DNA from: Paenibacillus tundrae
GTDB taxonomy: Bacteria > Bacillota > Bacilli > Paenibacillales > Paenibacillaceae
Direction: 5' to 3'
DNA length: 64,000 nt
Assembly: GCF_036884255.1 (NCBI RefSeq)
Contig: NZ_CP145605.1
Span: 4,898,001-4,962,000, forward strand
The notes under the pieces were generated by a model, which had not been told where the DNA came from, did not search any database, and worked only from the letters and a program-made list of their open reading frames with translations. Positions 41,814 to 51,016 of this stretch are shown here, piece after piece. How positions within the stretch are numbered: the first letter of the stretch is position 1; each line of letters starts with the position of its first letter. Made by a program: the position numbers and the translations under genes.

Positions 41814-42317
41814 TTATTGGATTGTATCCGCTATTTCAATTAATGTTTTGTAATCATATAAGGGTTCGAGGTTGTTATTTTTGCCTGCAACCAGAGAGTA
41901 TGTTAACCCCTCATTCCTCCAGTAAATGGCACTGATATGATCGTTTCCCTGATCCCAGGTTTGCGAACCGTTCGCTAGTTTTTGCCCTTTCTTTCCATGG
42001 GGAGACGTTTTAACCTTTGAGTTAGTGATCATCATAATCAGGTTCAATCCTTGTTCTGTATTGGCATACGTAATTTCTACAGCATCATATGGGTCATTGG
42101 TAGCTAAAATCCTTATCGATTTCTCAGTCGTTTGGAATGGAACTGACGGTTCTTTAATGTCAAATGGGATCATGGCTTCTGCCTCTTCAATTGTTATTTC
42201 GACTGGAGGCTTCAGATCCGAATCATAGGTCAGTTGAGGACTTTCCCCGTTATGTAAGCAGGAGGACAATAGAATTGGAATCATACAGAGGAGCAGCAAT
42301 TTACTTACAACCTTCAT
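41814..42317 (-). CDS. lipoprotein, unknown
   Basis: This 167-aa protein has a signal peptide and the lipobox LLSSC (Cys about residue 20). The mature part has a short Pro-rich linker and then a beta-rich domain with VEITYANTEQGLNLIMM and a C-terminal WRNEGLTYSLVAGK, the style of the DUF4367 domains found in Bacillales lipoproteins. It would sit on the outer face of the membrane. It lies alone between the pullulanase and ctc units. GGTGATG precedes the start. Confidence 0.7.
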   Translation of the reverse strand: MKVVSKLLLLCMIPILLSSCLHNGESPQLTYDSDLKPPVEITIEEAEAMIPFDIKEPSVPFQTTEKSIRILATNDPYDAVEITYANTEQGLNLIMMITNSKVKTSPHGKKGQKLANGSQTWDQGNDHISAIYWRNEGLTYSLVAGKNNNLEPLYDYKTLIEIADTIQ

Positions 42318-42481
42318 TTCATCACCTCAAAAATAGAATCGTTACGTTCATTACGCTTTAAATCGCTGGAAAGTTCCATAATTTTACCAATTCAGTCTAT
42401 ATCGTGCACTATTGTCCATATTTTATTGCCGGTTATCTATAATCTGTTCGAGAGATTAATCAGCGTAGCTCTAGGTATAGC

Positions 42482-42509
42482 AAAAGCAGCCGGAATCACT
42501 CCCGACTGC
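42482..42509 (-). terminator. terminator of the first pullulanase gene
   Basis: On the minus strand GCAG..CGG pairs with CCG..CTGC (one mismatch) and four T follow. Confidence 0.6.
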
Positions 42510-42559
42510 CTGCACAACGTGGTCTTACATTACATGCTGCCAATTACAACTAGATTGAA

Positions 42560-45433
42560 TTATGCACTATCCTGTTCATCTTCTGTATTCGCCCGAATAA
42601 CTTGCATCTGATCTGATCCACTGCGCACGATGATTTGCACATCTCCATCCTCAGGCACGATATCCACATAACGGTCTCCGCACGTATCTTTGGCCTCCCA
42701 CTCATTCAGTCGAATGATCAAGCCGAGATGATGCAGACCTGCGGCAACACGGAATCGAGCTTCTGCCACATTTCCTACACGTTCCAAAGGAACGGCTCCA
42801 TCCTGCATACCTGTGCCCCAGACCCACACATCCCATCCTTCATAGCGCTGATCCTCTCGTTCATATCGAAGGGTAACAACGCGTGAGATTTGCTTATGCA
42901 CCTTGGTTGTGACGGAGGCACGAATCCCACCTGCCTCAGCTACGATATCGCTTGATCCAGGCGTCAGCGCACGAACAATACCAGCAGTACTAACGGCTGC
43001 TACTTCCGGATTCGATGAGCTCCAACGAAGCTTGGTTCCGTGAAGAGGCTGACCAAATTGATCTAGAACCAATGCTCGAAAACGGCTAATGCGTGTGGTG
43101 TACATAATCGGCTCACCCACGATCTCAATTCGTTCAGCATAGCGTTGCTCCACCTGTAATGTAAAGTTCGAAGTAAGCTCACCACAGTGAACGGTGATGG
43201 AGGCTTCTCCCGTCTGCACAGCCTGAATTGCACCATTCGACTGGATACGCATCACATCAGGATTAGAAGAAGTCCATCGTACTGCAGTGTTCTTCACGAC
43301 ATTGCCTAGAAGATCCCTCACGACAGCTCTTAGCTCTGCTGTCTCCCCAGGACTATACACCTGGCGTGGGCTATTAATCTCGACCACTGCCGGTTCTGCA
43401 ACACATGCACGCTCTGTATCATATAGCACCATCAACGACCACCGCTCGACAGAGACGCTAGCATTAACGGTTGTGATCGGCTCCGTACCCGCATGTTGAT
43501 CATTCACCACCACATGCCAGTTTCCTTCCGGCAGATGAATCTGCTGCTGATTAGCGGAACCGTTGTAGATGACGATAATCTGATTCCAAGTATCTTGATT
43601 CGCGCCATCGTGGAGCATAAAAACAACAACGTTGCCCTCAGCACGCATAATACGCAGATGATTCCGTACCTGCTGGGCTTCGATCATTCGAAAAGCCGGG
43701 TGTGTACGACGCAGATGGATTAAGCCACGATAATAGTCAAAGACAGGACGGAACTTTGCTTTATTTGCCCAAGTGATTGCATTAACTGCATCTCCACTAC
43801 GATAGCTGTTCTGATCTCCTGCTTTGGAACGGAGCATTTCATCACCCGCATGCAGAAAAGGGATCCCCTGAGAGGTCAATATAATGCCTGACGCTATTAA
43901 GGAGCGACGAACCATCTCATGATCTAAGACACGATCCCCTTGAATATATCGGTAGGGGTTGGCTGCTTTTACCGCAGATTCGGCACTGCCACCTTCCACA
44001 GGCTGACCATCCTTCCACGTCGGAAAACCGAGTTCATGTCGAAGATTCATCGTTGTTGCAATTTTGTCCCACAGATTGAGGTTATCATGCGCCGTTATAT
44101 AGTTGACCGTCTCTATAGGTGATGATGTAAAATCATCCAATGCTCCTGCTACTCCTGTGATTAGATCATATTCTTTACCTGCAGCCCCTGTAGCGAATCC
44201 GGTGCCCGTTCCGTCACTATCTCCTTTAATGGCACTTCGAAAATGATCATTGAACACGGCAAAACCCTGGCCCCGCTGTGTTCCTTTGAGTGTCTTTCGC
44301 TCTAACGGTGAGTCTCCCCCCGTCCAAGGTTCACCATAAATCAACATCGACGGGTCGATATGCTCCCGCAGCTCACGTGTTAGTTCATTCATCGTTTCTG
44401 TATCAATCAATCCCATTAGATCAAAACGAAAACCGTCGATATGATACTCTTCTGCCCAATATAAAAGAGAATCAACGATATATTTTCGCACCATAGGACG
44501 CTCGGTAGCCAGCTCATTACCCACACCTGATCCGTTGCTCAGCGTACCGTCCGCACGATGACGATAGTAATATCCAGGCACGATGCGTTCGAATGGCCCT
44601 TCCTCTATGCTGTACGTATGATTGTATACAACATCAAGCACCACACGTATTCCTTGTCGATGTAACGACTGTACCAACAACTTGAACTCCCGAATCCGAA
44701 CTGCTGGATCATGCGGATCTGTCGCATAAGAACCCTCGGGTACATTATAATGTTGCGGATCATATCCCCAGTTATAAGGTACTTTAGCCGCCGGAGTAAC
44801 TTCGGAAGCAACCAATTCATTTACCGTCTGATAATCGGCTATAGGCAGCAAGTGTACATGTGTAACGCCTAATTCAGTAAGGTGGTCTACGCCGATGGAA
44901 TTGCCCGCATTATCTGTCAGTCCCGAAGCAGTGAAGGCAAGATACTTCCCCTTATAAGGAATGTTAGCATGTGGATCTGATGAGAAGTCACGTACATGTA
45001 ATTCATAGATCACAGCATCTACCGGGTGCAGAAAAGTAGGCTTCACATCCTGCTCCCAATCGACCGGGTGGGTATCCTCCAGATCAATAATCGCTGTCCG
45101 CTGCCCGTTGGCAGATACTGCCCGAGCATAAGGGTCTGCCACCACTTCTATTCGCTGATCGGCATGGGTGACCTGATACATGTAATAATAGCCCGCCCAG
45201 TTCCCTTCAAGCTTCAAGCTCCATATTCCATCAGGCTCTTGAGCCATCAAATGCTCTTGGCCATCTGTATGTTCAGTTACCTTTCCCTTTGCATCATAGA
45301 TCCCAGCACCTTCAAAAAGGAGTAGTGAAACCTGTTGTACCGTTGGTGCCCACAGTTTAAAGAAACTTGCAGCACGAGTATATGTTAAGCCAAGATCGTT
45401 GCCATCATAACGAAAAGATGTCCATTCCGGCAT
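42560..45433 (-). CDS. pulA: type I pullulanase with Ig-like and carbohydrate-binding tail
   Basis: This 957-aa protein debranches alpha-1,6 links in pullulan or glycogen. There is no signal peptide, so it is probably cytosolic. Order: an N-terminal CBM48-like domain (about 10-120), a GH13 barrel with the type I motif YNWGYDP (about 220), nucleophile Asp338 in GFRFDLMG, acid/base Glu368 in GEPW and AHDN, then two BIG_2-type Ig-like repeats (about 683-845). It ends with a CBM41-like segment containing YEGWDVWVWG and KDTCGDRYV (about 850-950). CBM41 normally stands at the N-terminus. The start at 45433 has GGTGGG upstream. A shorter paralogue lies at 45781. Confidence 0.9.
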   Translation of the reverse strand: MPEWTSFRYDGNDLGLTYTRAASFFKLWAPTVQQVSLLLFEGAGIYDAKGKVTEHTDGQEHLMAQEPDGIWSLKLEGNWAGYYYMYQVTHADQRIEVVADPYARAVSANGQRTAIIDLEDTHPVDWEQDVKPTFLHPVDAVIYELHVRDFSSDPHANIPYKGKYLAFTASGLTDNAGNSIGVDHLTELGVTHVHLLPIADYQTVNELVASEVTPAAKVPYNWGYDPQHYNVPEGSYATDPHDPAVRIREFKLLVQSLHRQGIRVVLDVVYNHTYSIEEGPFERIVPGYYYRHRADGTLSNGSGVGNELATERPMVRKYIVDSLLYWAEEYHIDGFRFDLMGLIDTETMNELTRELREHIDPSMLIYGEPWTGGDSPLERKTLKGTQRGQGFAVFNDHFRSAIKGDSDGTGTGFATGAAGKEYDLITGVAGALDDFTSSPIETVNYITAHDNLNLWDKIATTMNLRHELGFPTWKDGQPVEGGSAESAVKAANPYRYIQGDRVLDHEMVRRSLIASGIILTSQGIPFLHAGDEMLRSKAGDQNSYRSGDAVNAITWANKAKFRPVFDYYRGLIHLRRTHPAFRMIEAQQVRNHLRIMRAEGNVVVFMLHDGANQDTWNQIIVIYNGSANQQQIHLPEGNWHVVVNDQHAGTEPITTVNASVSVERWSLMVLYDTERACVAEPAVVEINSPRQVYSPGETAELRAVVRDLLGNVVKNTAVRWTSSNPDVMRIQSNGAIQAVQTGEASITVHCGELTSNFTLQVEQRYAERIEIVGEPIMYTTRISRFRALVLDQFGQPLHGTKLRWSSSNPEVAAVSTAGIVRALTPGSSDIVAEAGGIRASVTTKVHKQISRVVTLRYEREDQRYEGWDVWVWGTGMQDGAVPLERVGNVAEARFRVAAGLHHLGLIIRLNEWEAKDTCGDRYVDIVPEDGDVQIIVRSGSDQMQVIRANTEDEQDSA

Positions 45434-45586
45434 CGTTCCCACCGCCTTTATATGCATGAATTTCATGTTGTCCCGATGTTACGGAGTGGGACACCATTTG
45501 TCAACCCAGGGTTGTCTGATACTCAACATATCGGTTTATGCTCGCTTTTGATGAAGTGCACCTCTGGGCAAAGTTTCATCGCCCTT

Positions 45587-45600
45587 AGCAATCGCTTTCA
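45587..45600 (-). promoter_or_regulatory. cre-like box ahead of the first pullulanase gene
   Basis: On the minus strand TGAAAGCGATTGCT matches the CcpA consensus in its core with two differences. It lies about 155 bp before the start at 45433. The 350-bp gap also holds the terminator of the second pullulanase and no gene. Confidence 0.35.
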
Positions 45601-45718
45601 AAATACAGCATATGTAAACAAGCGCCATAGATTGACAGCATTTGTACCTGTCCAGACGAAAAAGGCATGAAATGTTCAAGATGATCCTGATCCAACACGC
45701 TCCGTCACATGCCGAAAA

Positions 45719-45742
45719 GCCCCTCTTCCAAAGAAGAGAGGC
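45719..45742 (-). terminator. terminator of the second pullulanase gene
   Basis: GCCCCTCTTC (45719-45728) pairs with GAAGAGAGGC (45733-45742), with one G-T. On the minus strand TTTT follows. Confidence 0.8.
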
Positions 45743-45780
45743 AGATCTTTTCCTATTCCTATTCTATCTAGTGATTACGT

Positions 45781-47847
45781 TTATGAGCAATACATAACTG
45801 TCATTGAGATGGCCGGAATGCTGAGTTCTCCACCTACTACTGTACGGATTATATCCGTGCCCGCTCGTCCTTGCTCCACAACCACATGCCATTGTGCTGA
45901 CGGAATGGAAAGTGCTCGACTTTCTTTCGCAGCGTTATAGGCAACGATGACTCGTTTCCACGAATCGCCTGATGCTGTGCCGAATAGCTCATATGCCAGA
46001 ACACCCTTGTCCTGTTCAAGCAATCGTATACTCTGCTCAATCTCTCCACGGGTACGAAGGCGAAAAACAGGATGCTCGCGCCGCAGACGAATCAAACCGC
46101 GATAATAATCAAATACCGGCTTGAACTGCTTTTTGTATTCCCAACGGATCGCGTTAACTACATCTCCGCTCTCGTGGCTGTTAGCGTCACCAAACTTGGT
46201 ACGCAGCAATTCATCACCAGCGGCCAGAAATGGTATACCTTGAGAGGTCAATACAATGCCATTGGCAAGCAAACATCGCCGTACCATTTCATTCTCTAGA
46301 ACATGTCCAGCTTCGACCTGCTTATACGGGCTCGCTTGTTGTACCGCTTGCTGCACATTGTCGCACCCTTTGACACTACCGTCCTCATCATAGCTGATAA
46401 AACCGAGTGTATCCTCCAGCCCTTGCGTATACGCAACCTTGTCCCACAAATTAAGATTGTCATGCGCGGTAACATAATTAATGGTTTCTGTCGGAGCTGA
46501 AGTAAAATCAGTGATAGCTCCCCTTACGCCAACCCACACGTTTTCTTCCGCGCCTTCTGCACCCGTTGCAAACCCTGTTCCTGCACCATCACTATCTCCC
46601 TTGATGGCTCCGCGAAAATTATCATTAAAGACAGCAAAGCCAGACTCACGTTGATCACCCTTAAGCGTCATACCTTCTCCAAGAGGCGATTCCAGTGCGC
46701 CCCAAGGTTCTCCATATAACAGGATAGATGGTGAGACCTTCTCATGTAGGTCTGCCGCCAGACTTTTCATCGTTGCTGTATCTATGAGCCCCATTAGATC
46801 AAACCGAAACCCATCCACATGGTATTCCTCTGCCCAATAGCGTACAGAATCCATAATGAATTTACGCACCATATGACGCTCGGTCGCTACTTCATTTCCT
46901 GTTCCCGACCCGTTACTATATGTACCATCCTCCCATTGACGATAGTAGTACCCTGGATAGAGCTTCTCAAATGAACTTCTCGCAGTGTCGAAGGTATGGT
47001 TGTAGACCACATCCATAATGACGCCGATCCCCTTTTGATGCAGAGCCATCACCATCGATTTGAACTCTCGAATTCGAGTCTCTGGTTCATCCGCCCGTGT
47101 TGCATAAGAGCCTTCTGGCACATTGTAGTGGAGAGGATCATACCCCCAATTATAATTAGATCGATCGGAATTGGATGTATCCACCTGAGCTTCATCTACT
47201 GTAGCAAAATCAAATACGGGTAGCAGATGCACATGTGTAATGCCAAGCTCAGCCAAGTGATCAACACCGATGGAATTACCTTCTGAATCCAGTAAACCCG
47301 TCTCGGTAAAAGCCAGATATTTGCCCCTATACTTCATCCCAGATGAAGGGTGTATCGAGAAATCCCGCACGTGTAGCTCGTACAACACCGCATCCACTGG
47401 GCTCGCGAGTTCTGGCCGAACATCTTCTTTCCATCCCTCGGGATCTGTATGCTCCAGTCTGACGATTACCCCCATCTCTCCATTCATAGTGACAGCCCTA
47501 GCATAAGGATCTACAGCTACCTCGCGTCTTCCGTCCCCGAAGGTAGTCTGAATCATATAACGATAACCACACCAATCACCGCTCATCTCGACGTGCCAGA
47601 TGCCTTGAGCTTGTTTATTCATGGGAATTACTTTAGGTTTCAATTGTCCCGAACGATCGGAATATTCTTCAGGACTTCCGTCTGTAGATGGGGGATATAA
47701 CAACAGCTGAACTTCAGAAGCCTTCGGTGTCCATACTTTGAAACTACATGACGCTGATTGCATCGTAATACCTAGATCGTCTCCCTCATATGTATCGTTT
47801 ACATCCTCAACATACCGTTGATCCTCGTATTCATATTGTTCTATCAT
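45781..47847 (-). CDS. type I pullulanase
   Basis: This 688-aa enzyme is of the same family as its neighbour, without a signal peptide and without the C-terminal Ig-like and CBM41 tail. It has the N-terminal CBM48-like domain (SFKVWTPKASEVQLLLYP), the YNWGYDP motif, VDGFRFDLMG with the nucleophile, LLYGEPWG with the acid/base and VTAHDNLNLWD. Long identical stretches with the first enzyme show a gene duplication. A cellular role in glycogen or maltodextrin debranching is likely. GAGGAG precedes the ATG. Confidence 0.92.
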   Translation of the reverse strand: MIEQYEYEDQRYVEDVNDTYEGDDLGITMQSASCSFKVWTPKASEVQLLLYPPSTDGSPEEYSDRSGQLKPKVIPMNKQAQGIWHVEMSGDWCGYRYMIQTTFGDGRREVAVDPYARAVTMNGEMGVIVRLEHTDPEGWKEDVRPELASPVDAVLYELHVRDFSIHPSSGMKYRGKYLAFTETGLLDSEGNSIGVDHLAELGITHVHLLPVFDFATVDEAQVDTSNSDRSNYNWGYDPLHYNVPEGSYATRADEPETRIREFKSMVMALHQKGIGVIMDVVYNHTFDTARSSFEKLYPGYYYRQWEDGTYSNGSGTGNEVATERHMVRKFIMDSVRYWAEEYHVDGFRFDLMGLIDTATMKSLAADLHEKVSPSILLYGEPWGALESPLGEGMTLKGDQRESGFAVFNDNFRGAIKGDSDGAGTGFATGAEGAEENVWVGVRGAITDFTSAPTETINYVTAHDNLNLWDKVAYTQGLEDTLGFISYDEDGSVKGCDNVQQAVQQASPYKQVEAGHVLENEMVRRCLLANGIVLTSQGIPFLAAGDELLRTKFGDANSHESGDVVNAIRWEYKKQFKPVFDYYRGLIRLRREHPVFRLRTRGEIEQSIRLLEQDKGVLAYELFGTASGDSWKRVIVAYNAAKESRALSIPSAQWHVVVEQGRAGTDIIRTVVGGELSIPAISMTVMYCS

Positions 47848-47949
47848 GTCTTTGTACTCCTCTCTGTGGGCATCAAGTTGATTATGCTATATAAGTGCTC
47901 CTCTACTCTTATACCCCTTCCACAGTCCATTCATAATAGAAACGAATAA

Positions 47950-47981
47950 AAAAGGTTACGAATCCGAAGATTCGCAACCCT
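47950..47981 (-). terminator. terminator of the 48068-49582 gene
   Basis: GGTTACGAATC (47956-47966) pairs with GATTCGCAACC (47971-47981) with a CGAA tetraloop and one internal mismatch. On the minus strand a run of six or more T follows. Confidence 0.85.
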
Positions 47982-48067
47982 TATTTTAGAACGTAGATGA
48001 TAAGCGCACGGGGTACGCCTCCATTTTATAAACTACGAATCAATTTCATAAATCACTGAAAATGAAT

Positions 48068-49582
48068 TCACTTGCCGTTCAATTCCTTATACGATGCTTC
48101 AAACTCTGAGATCAGTTGGTCACCACCGGATTTCTTCCAGTTTGCCACTTCCTGCTCCCAGCCTGCATCATCTAGTTTACCCATAATATACTTGGTTTGG
48201 GCATCCCAGATCATCTGATCTAACTCTTGACCTCTCTCAGTATAGATTGCAGAAGAGAGTGTCAGCGCAGGGTTCGGAATTGCATATTGTTCATTCTCAC
48301 GTGCCATCTTCGTACCCTTCATACCAATAGGTACGTCCACGAGTTCAGCAACATTATAGCCCTCAATACTTAGAAGATTGTCACGGTAAGGCTTCACTTC
48401 CCGTTGATATGCATCAAAGTCTTTCAGCTCCGTTTTGCCATCAGCAGTCTCGGTATAGTGCACATCCTTCAAACCGCGTAATTGTAATGTACTAAGCTCT
48501 TCATCCATTAGCTGATCCAAGAAGGTGAGTACCTTCTTCAACTGCTCTTCATCAGGTACGGCCGCTTTTGGAATGACAAGCATACCATAGTTACCTGGTT
48601 CCCCAGCGATACGAATTCCATCTGGCCCTTCAAATGGAGCGACATCAATCTCTCCATCCGGTGCATTCGGTGTGAGACGTTGTTGGGATGACTTGCCGTT
48701 CTGAGCTACCCCGTTCAGCTTCATGCCAATGAGCCCGGAATCCATCTTTTTGTCCGCATCCGATGGATCAAGCGCAGGGAAATCACTGTTAATGAGCCCC
48801 TCGCTGAACAACTTCTTGAACAGCTTCATCGTGTCTACATACTGTGGAGTCATGAACTCCGGTGTCAGTTTACCTGAGTCATCCACACCCCATTTATTTA
48901 CGCCTCCGATACTTACCGCAATCCGTGTAAATGGGGAAGATACGCCTTCATTGTACCGCTTGAACAGCAACGCACCATAGGTGTCCTCTTTGCCATTTCC
49001 ATCAGGATCATCCTTGCGCATGGAATGCATCACGTTGTACCAATCATCCAATGTTTTGGGGATTTCCAGATTCAATTTATCGAACCAGTCCTTACGATAT
49101 ACAATCGCGGTACGGCCGATATCACGGAAATTAGGGATACCGTAGATTTTGCCTTCTATTTTGATATTCTCAAAATACGCCTCGGATTGGGCAGACAGGT
49201 TCTTATAATCCTTCAGGTAAGGGCCAAGTTCCCAGAACAAGCCTGTTTTGGCTGCATTAAAAGTAGTCGGTACATAGTTCACCCGCATAATGGTGGGCAT
49301 CTCACCCGAAGCAACCATGACGTTTACTTTATCATCAAAAGCAGACTGCGGAATCCATTGCACATTCACATCAGTTCCCGTGTATTCCTCAATCTTTTGC
49401 TCAATCCCGTTCTCCTTCGCAGGTACATCACCTACCTGCATTAAAGAGATGGAAATGGGAAACTTGCCTTCTCCCGTCGCAGCGGGTGCTTTCTCTCCCC
49501 CACAACCTGCGAGCAGTCCTGCGGACATTGCACCAATGACAACCAATCCGCTTAAACGAGACATCCGTACTTTTGGGCTCAT
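48068..49582 (-). CDS. sugar-binding lipoprotein, LplA-like (paralogue 2)
   Basis: This 504-aa extracytoplasmic solute-binding protein has a basic start, a hydrophobic core and the lipobox LLAGC (Cys about 27). It belongs to the LplA/YtcQ group (SBP family 1): TDVNVQWIPQSAFDDKVNVM near residue 70, GKIYGIPNFRDIGRTAIVYRKDW near 150, and the C-terminal QTKYIMGKLDDAGWEQEV. It closely resembles the protein at 51017-52516 and lies beyond the GH105 gene in the same operon direction. It probably binds a pectin-derived or other oligosaccharide. Confidence 0.92.
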   Translation of the reverse strand: MSPKVRMSRLSGLVVIGAMSAGLLAGCGGEKAPAATGEGKFPISISLMQVGDVPAKENGIEQKIEEYTGTDVNVQWIPQSAFDDKVNVMVASGEMPTIMRVNYVPTTFNAAKTGLFWELGPYLKDYKNLSAQSEAYFENIKIEGKIYGIPNFRDIGRTAIVYRKDWFDKLNLEIPKTLDDWYNVMHSMRKDDPDGNGKEDTYGALLFKRYNEGVSSPFTRIAVSIGGVNKWGVDDSGKLTPEFMTPQYVDTMKLFKKLFSEGLINSDFPALDPSDADKKMDSGLIGMKLNGVAQNGKSSQQRLTPNAPDGEIDVAPFEGPDGIRIAGEPGNYGMLVIPKAAVPDEEQLKKVLTFLDQLMDEELSTLQLRGLKDVHYTETADGKTELKDFDAYQREVKPYRDNLLSIEGYNVAELVDVPIGMKGTKMARENEQYAIPNPALTLSSAIYTERGQELDQMIWDAQTKYIMGKLDDAGWEQEVANWKKSGGDQLISEFEASYKELNGK

Positions 49583-49727
49583 GAACCATCTCTCCTTTTG
49601 GATAACCTAATTATTACATGCCTCCATTAACTAGAAGATGCTCACGGGTGTAGGAGCCATATGATGGATTGAAGCAAAACCAATAAATGAATGCGCTATC
49701 ATAAATGTTCTGAAGAAAAGAACGGGA

Positions 49728-49880
49728 GTGTCTGAAAACTCCGAAGGACGCAGATTTTGCCGAAATTTTCGTTCCAAGCCAGGAAGTTTTCCGCAGGCGT
49801 GCCGGGGCACGTCAAGGGAAAGTGACGAAGCAGGGGGCGAAAAGGCGGTAAAAGATGCACTTCAGCGAGTTTTCTGACAC
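49728..49880. mobile_element. 153-bp MITE-like inverted-repeat element
   Basis: The element starts GTGTCTGAAAACTC (49728-49741) and ends with GAGTTTTCTGACAC (49867-49880), a 14-bp terminal inverted repeat with one mismatch. The interior is GC-richer than its surroundings and has no gene. It ends 4 bp from the stop of the GH105 gene, between it and the second LplA gene. It is probably a non-autonomous mobile repeat. Confidence 0.7.
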
Positions 49881-49883
49881 GAC

Positions 49884-50993
49884 CTAGCATGTAGCTAGTT
49901 CCATCTCCACTCCTGCAAGAATAAATGGAGCGACCGATTTCGGATCATTAATCCGAATGGATTCTGTTACATAATACTCGTATGAACCATCACGATAAGG
50001 ACTACCGCCAAGACCAGCTCCACCATTACATTGCGTTAAGGAGAGTACGCCTTCTCGATCCGTTTGCAGCAAGTGCTGTAACAGACCTTGATATCCCTTT
50101 TCCGCAATCGCCTTGAATTTACCACTCAGATATCCCTTGCGTACACCTTTAGCTAAGGCATATACAAACATGGAAGTCCCCGATGCTTCCAAGTAATTGC
50201 GCTCACGGCCTGGTTGATCCAAGAGATGCGGCCATAATCCAGTCTGTTGATCCTGAACATGTACAAGCGCATTAGCGAGTCGTTCGAAGATACCTACAAT
50301 CTGTCCACGCTGTTCATGATCCATTGGCAAATAGTCCAATGTGTCTACCACAGCCATCACATACCAGCCGACAGCTCTGCTCCAGACATGGGGAGAACAA
50401 CCCGTCTCCCCTGAGCTCCAGCGCTGCTCCTTACTCTCATCCCAAGCATGATATAACAGACCGCTCCGCGGATCACGCGTACGTTGCTCTACCAAGAGCA
50501 ACTGTAGTGCTGCCTTATCGAACCACTTATCTTGACCTGTTACGGCTCCATATTGCGTTAGGTAAGGGGTCGCCATATACAACCCATCTAGCCACATTTG
50601 GAAAGGATATATCTTTTTGTGCCAGAACCCACCTTCGCTTGTACGCGGCTGGCCTTTGAGCTGTACCATGAGTAGGTCAGCCGCTTGGCGATACTTCTCC
50701 TTTCCCGTTTTGTCTAAGAGCAGAAATAACGATTTGCCTTGATTAATCTGATCCAGGTTATATTCCTCAACACCGTAGGTTCGAATCGTACCATCTTCCT
50801 GCACGAAATGATCCATCAGTTCCTGGATATAATCAAAATACTTTTGTTCCCCCGTATGGGTATACAACTCTTCTAATGCTTTTAATATACAACCATTCTC
50901 ATAATGCCAGGTGGAGTACAAGTCATGGCTACGATAACTTTCCATGAACTGTTCAGCCATTCGCACTGGCGTAAATTGTAACGTTTCTTTCAT
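49884..50993 (-). CDS. unsaturated rhamnogalacturonyl hydrolase, GH105 (YteR-like)
   Basis: This 369-aa cytosolic enzyme of glycoside hydrolase family 105 (alpha/alpha-barrel) cleaves the unsaturated galacturonyl residue from rhamnogalacturonan disaccharides. Typical segments are WHYENGCILKALEELY, FWHKKIYPFQMWLDGLYM with the catalytic Asp near residue 136, SPHVWSRAVGWYVMAVVDTLDYLP and GTSMFVYALAKGVRKGYL. GGAGGAG precedes the ATG. It lies between two LplA-type binding protein genes, so the transporter probably imports its substrate. Confidence 0.93.
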   Translation of the reverse strand: MKETLQFTPVRMAEQFMESYRSHDLYSTWHYENGCILKALEELYTHTGEQKYFDYIQELMDHFVQEDGTIRTYGVEEYNLDQINQGKSLFLLLDKTGKEKYRQAADLLMVQLKGQPRTSEGGFWHKKIYPFQMWLDGLYMATPYLTQYGAVTGQDKWFDKAALQLLLVEQRTRDPRSGLLYHAWDESKEQRWSSGETGCSPHVWSRAVGWYVMAVVDTLDYLPMDHEQRGQIVGIFERLANALVHVQDQQTGLWPHLLDQPGRERNYLEASGTSMFVYALAKGVRKGYLSGKFKAIAEKGYQGLLQHLLQTDREGVLSLTQCNGGAGLGGSPYRDGSYEYYVTESIRINDPKSVAPFILAGVEMELATC

Positions 50994-51016
50994 GGCGCTC
51001 CTCCGCTTCTAGCTCA

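Noticed and set aside
49699..49890. A 63-residue minus-strand frame
   Set aside because: It lies almost wholly inside the inverted-repeat element 49728-49880 and has no ribosome binding site.
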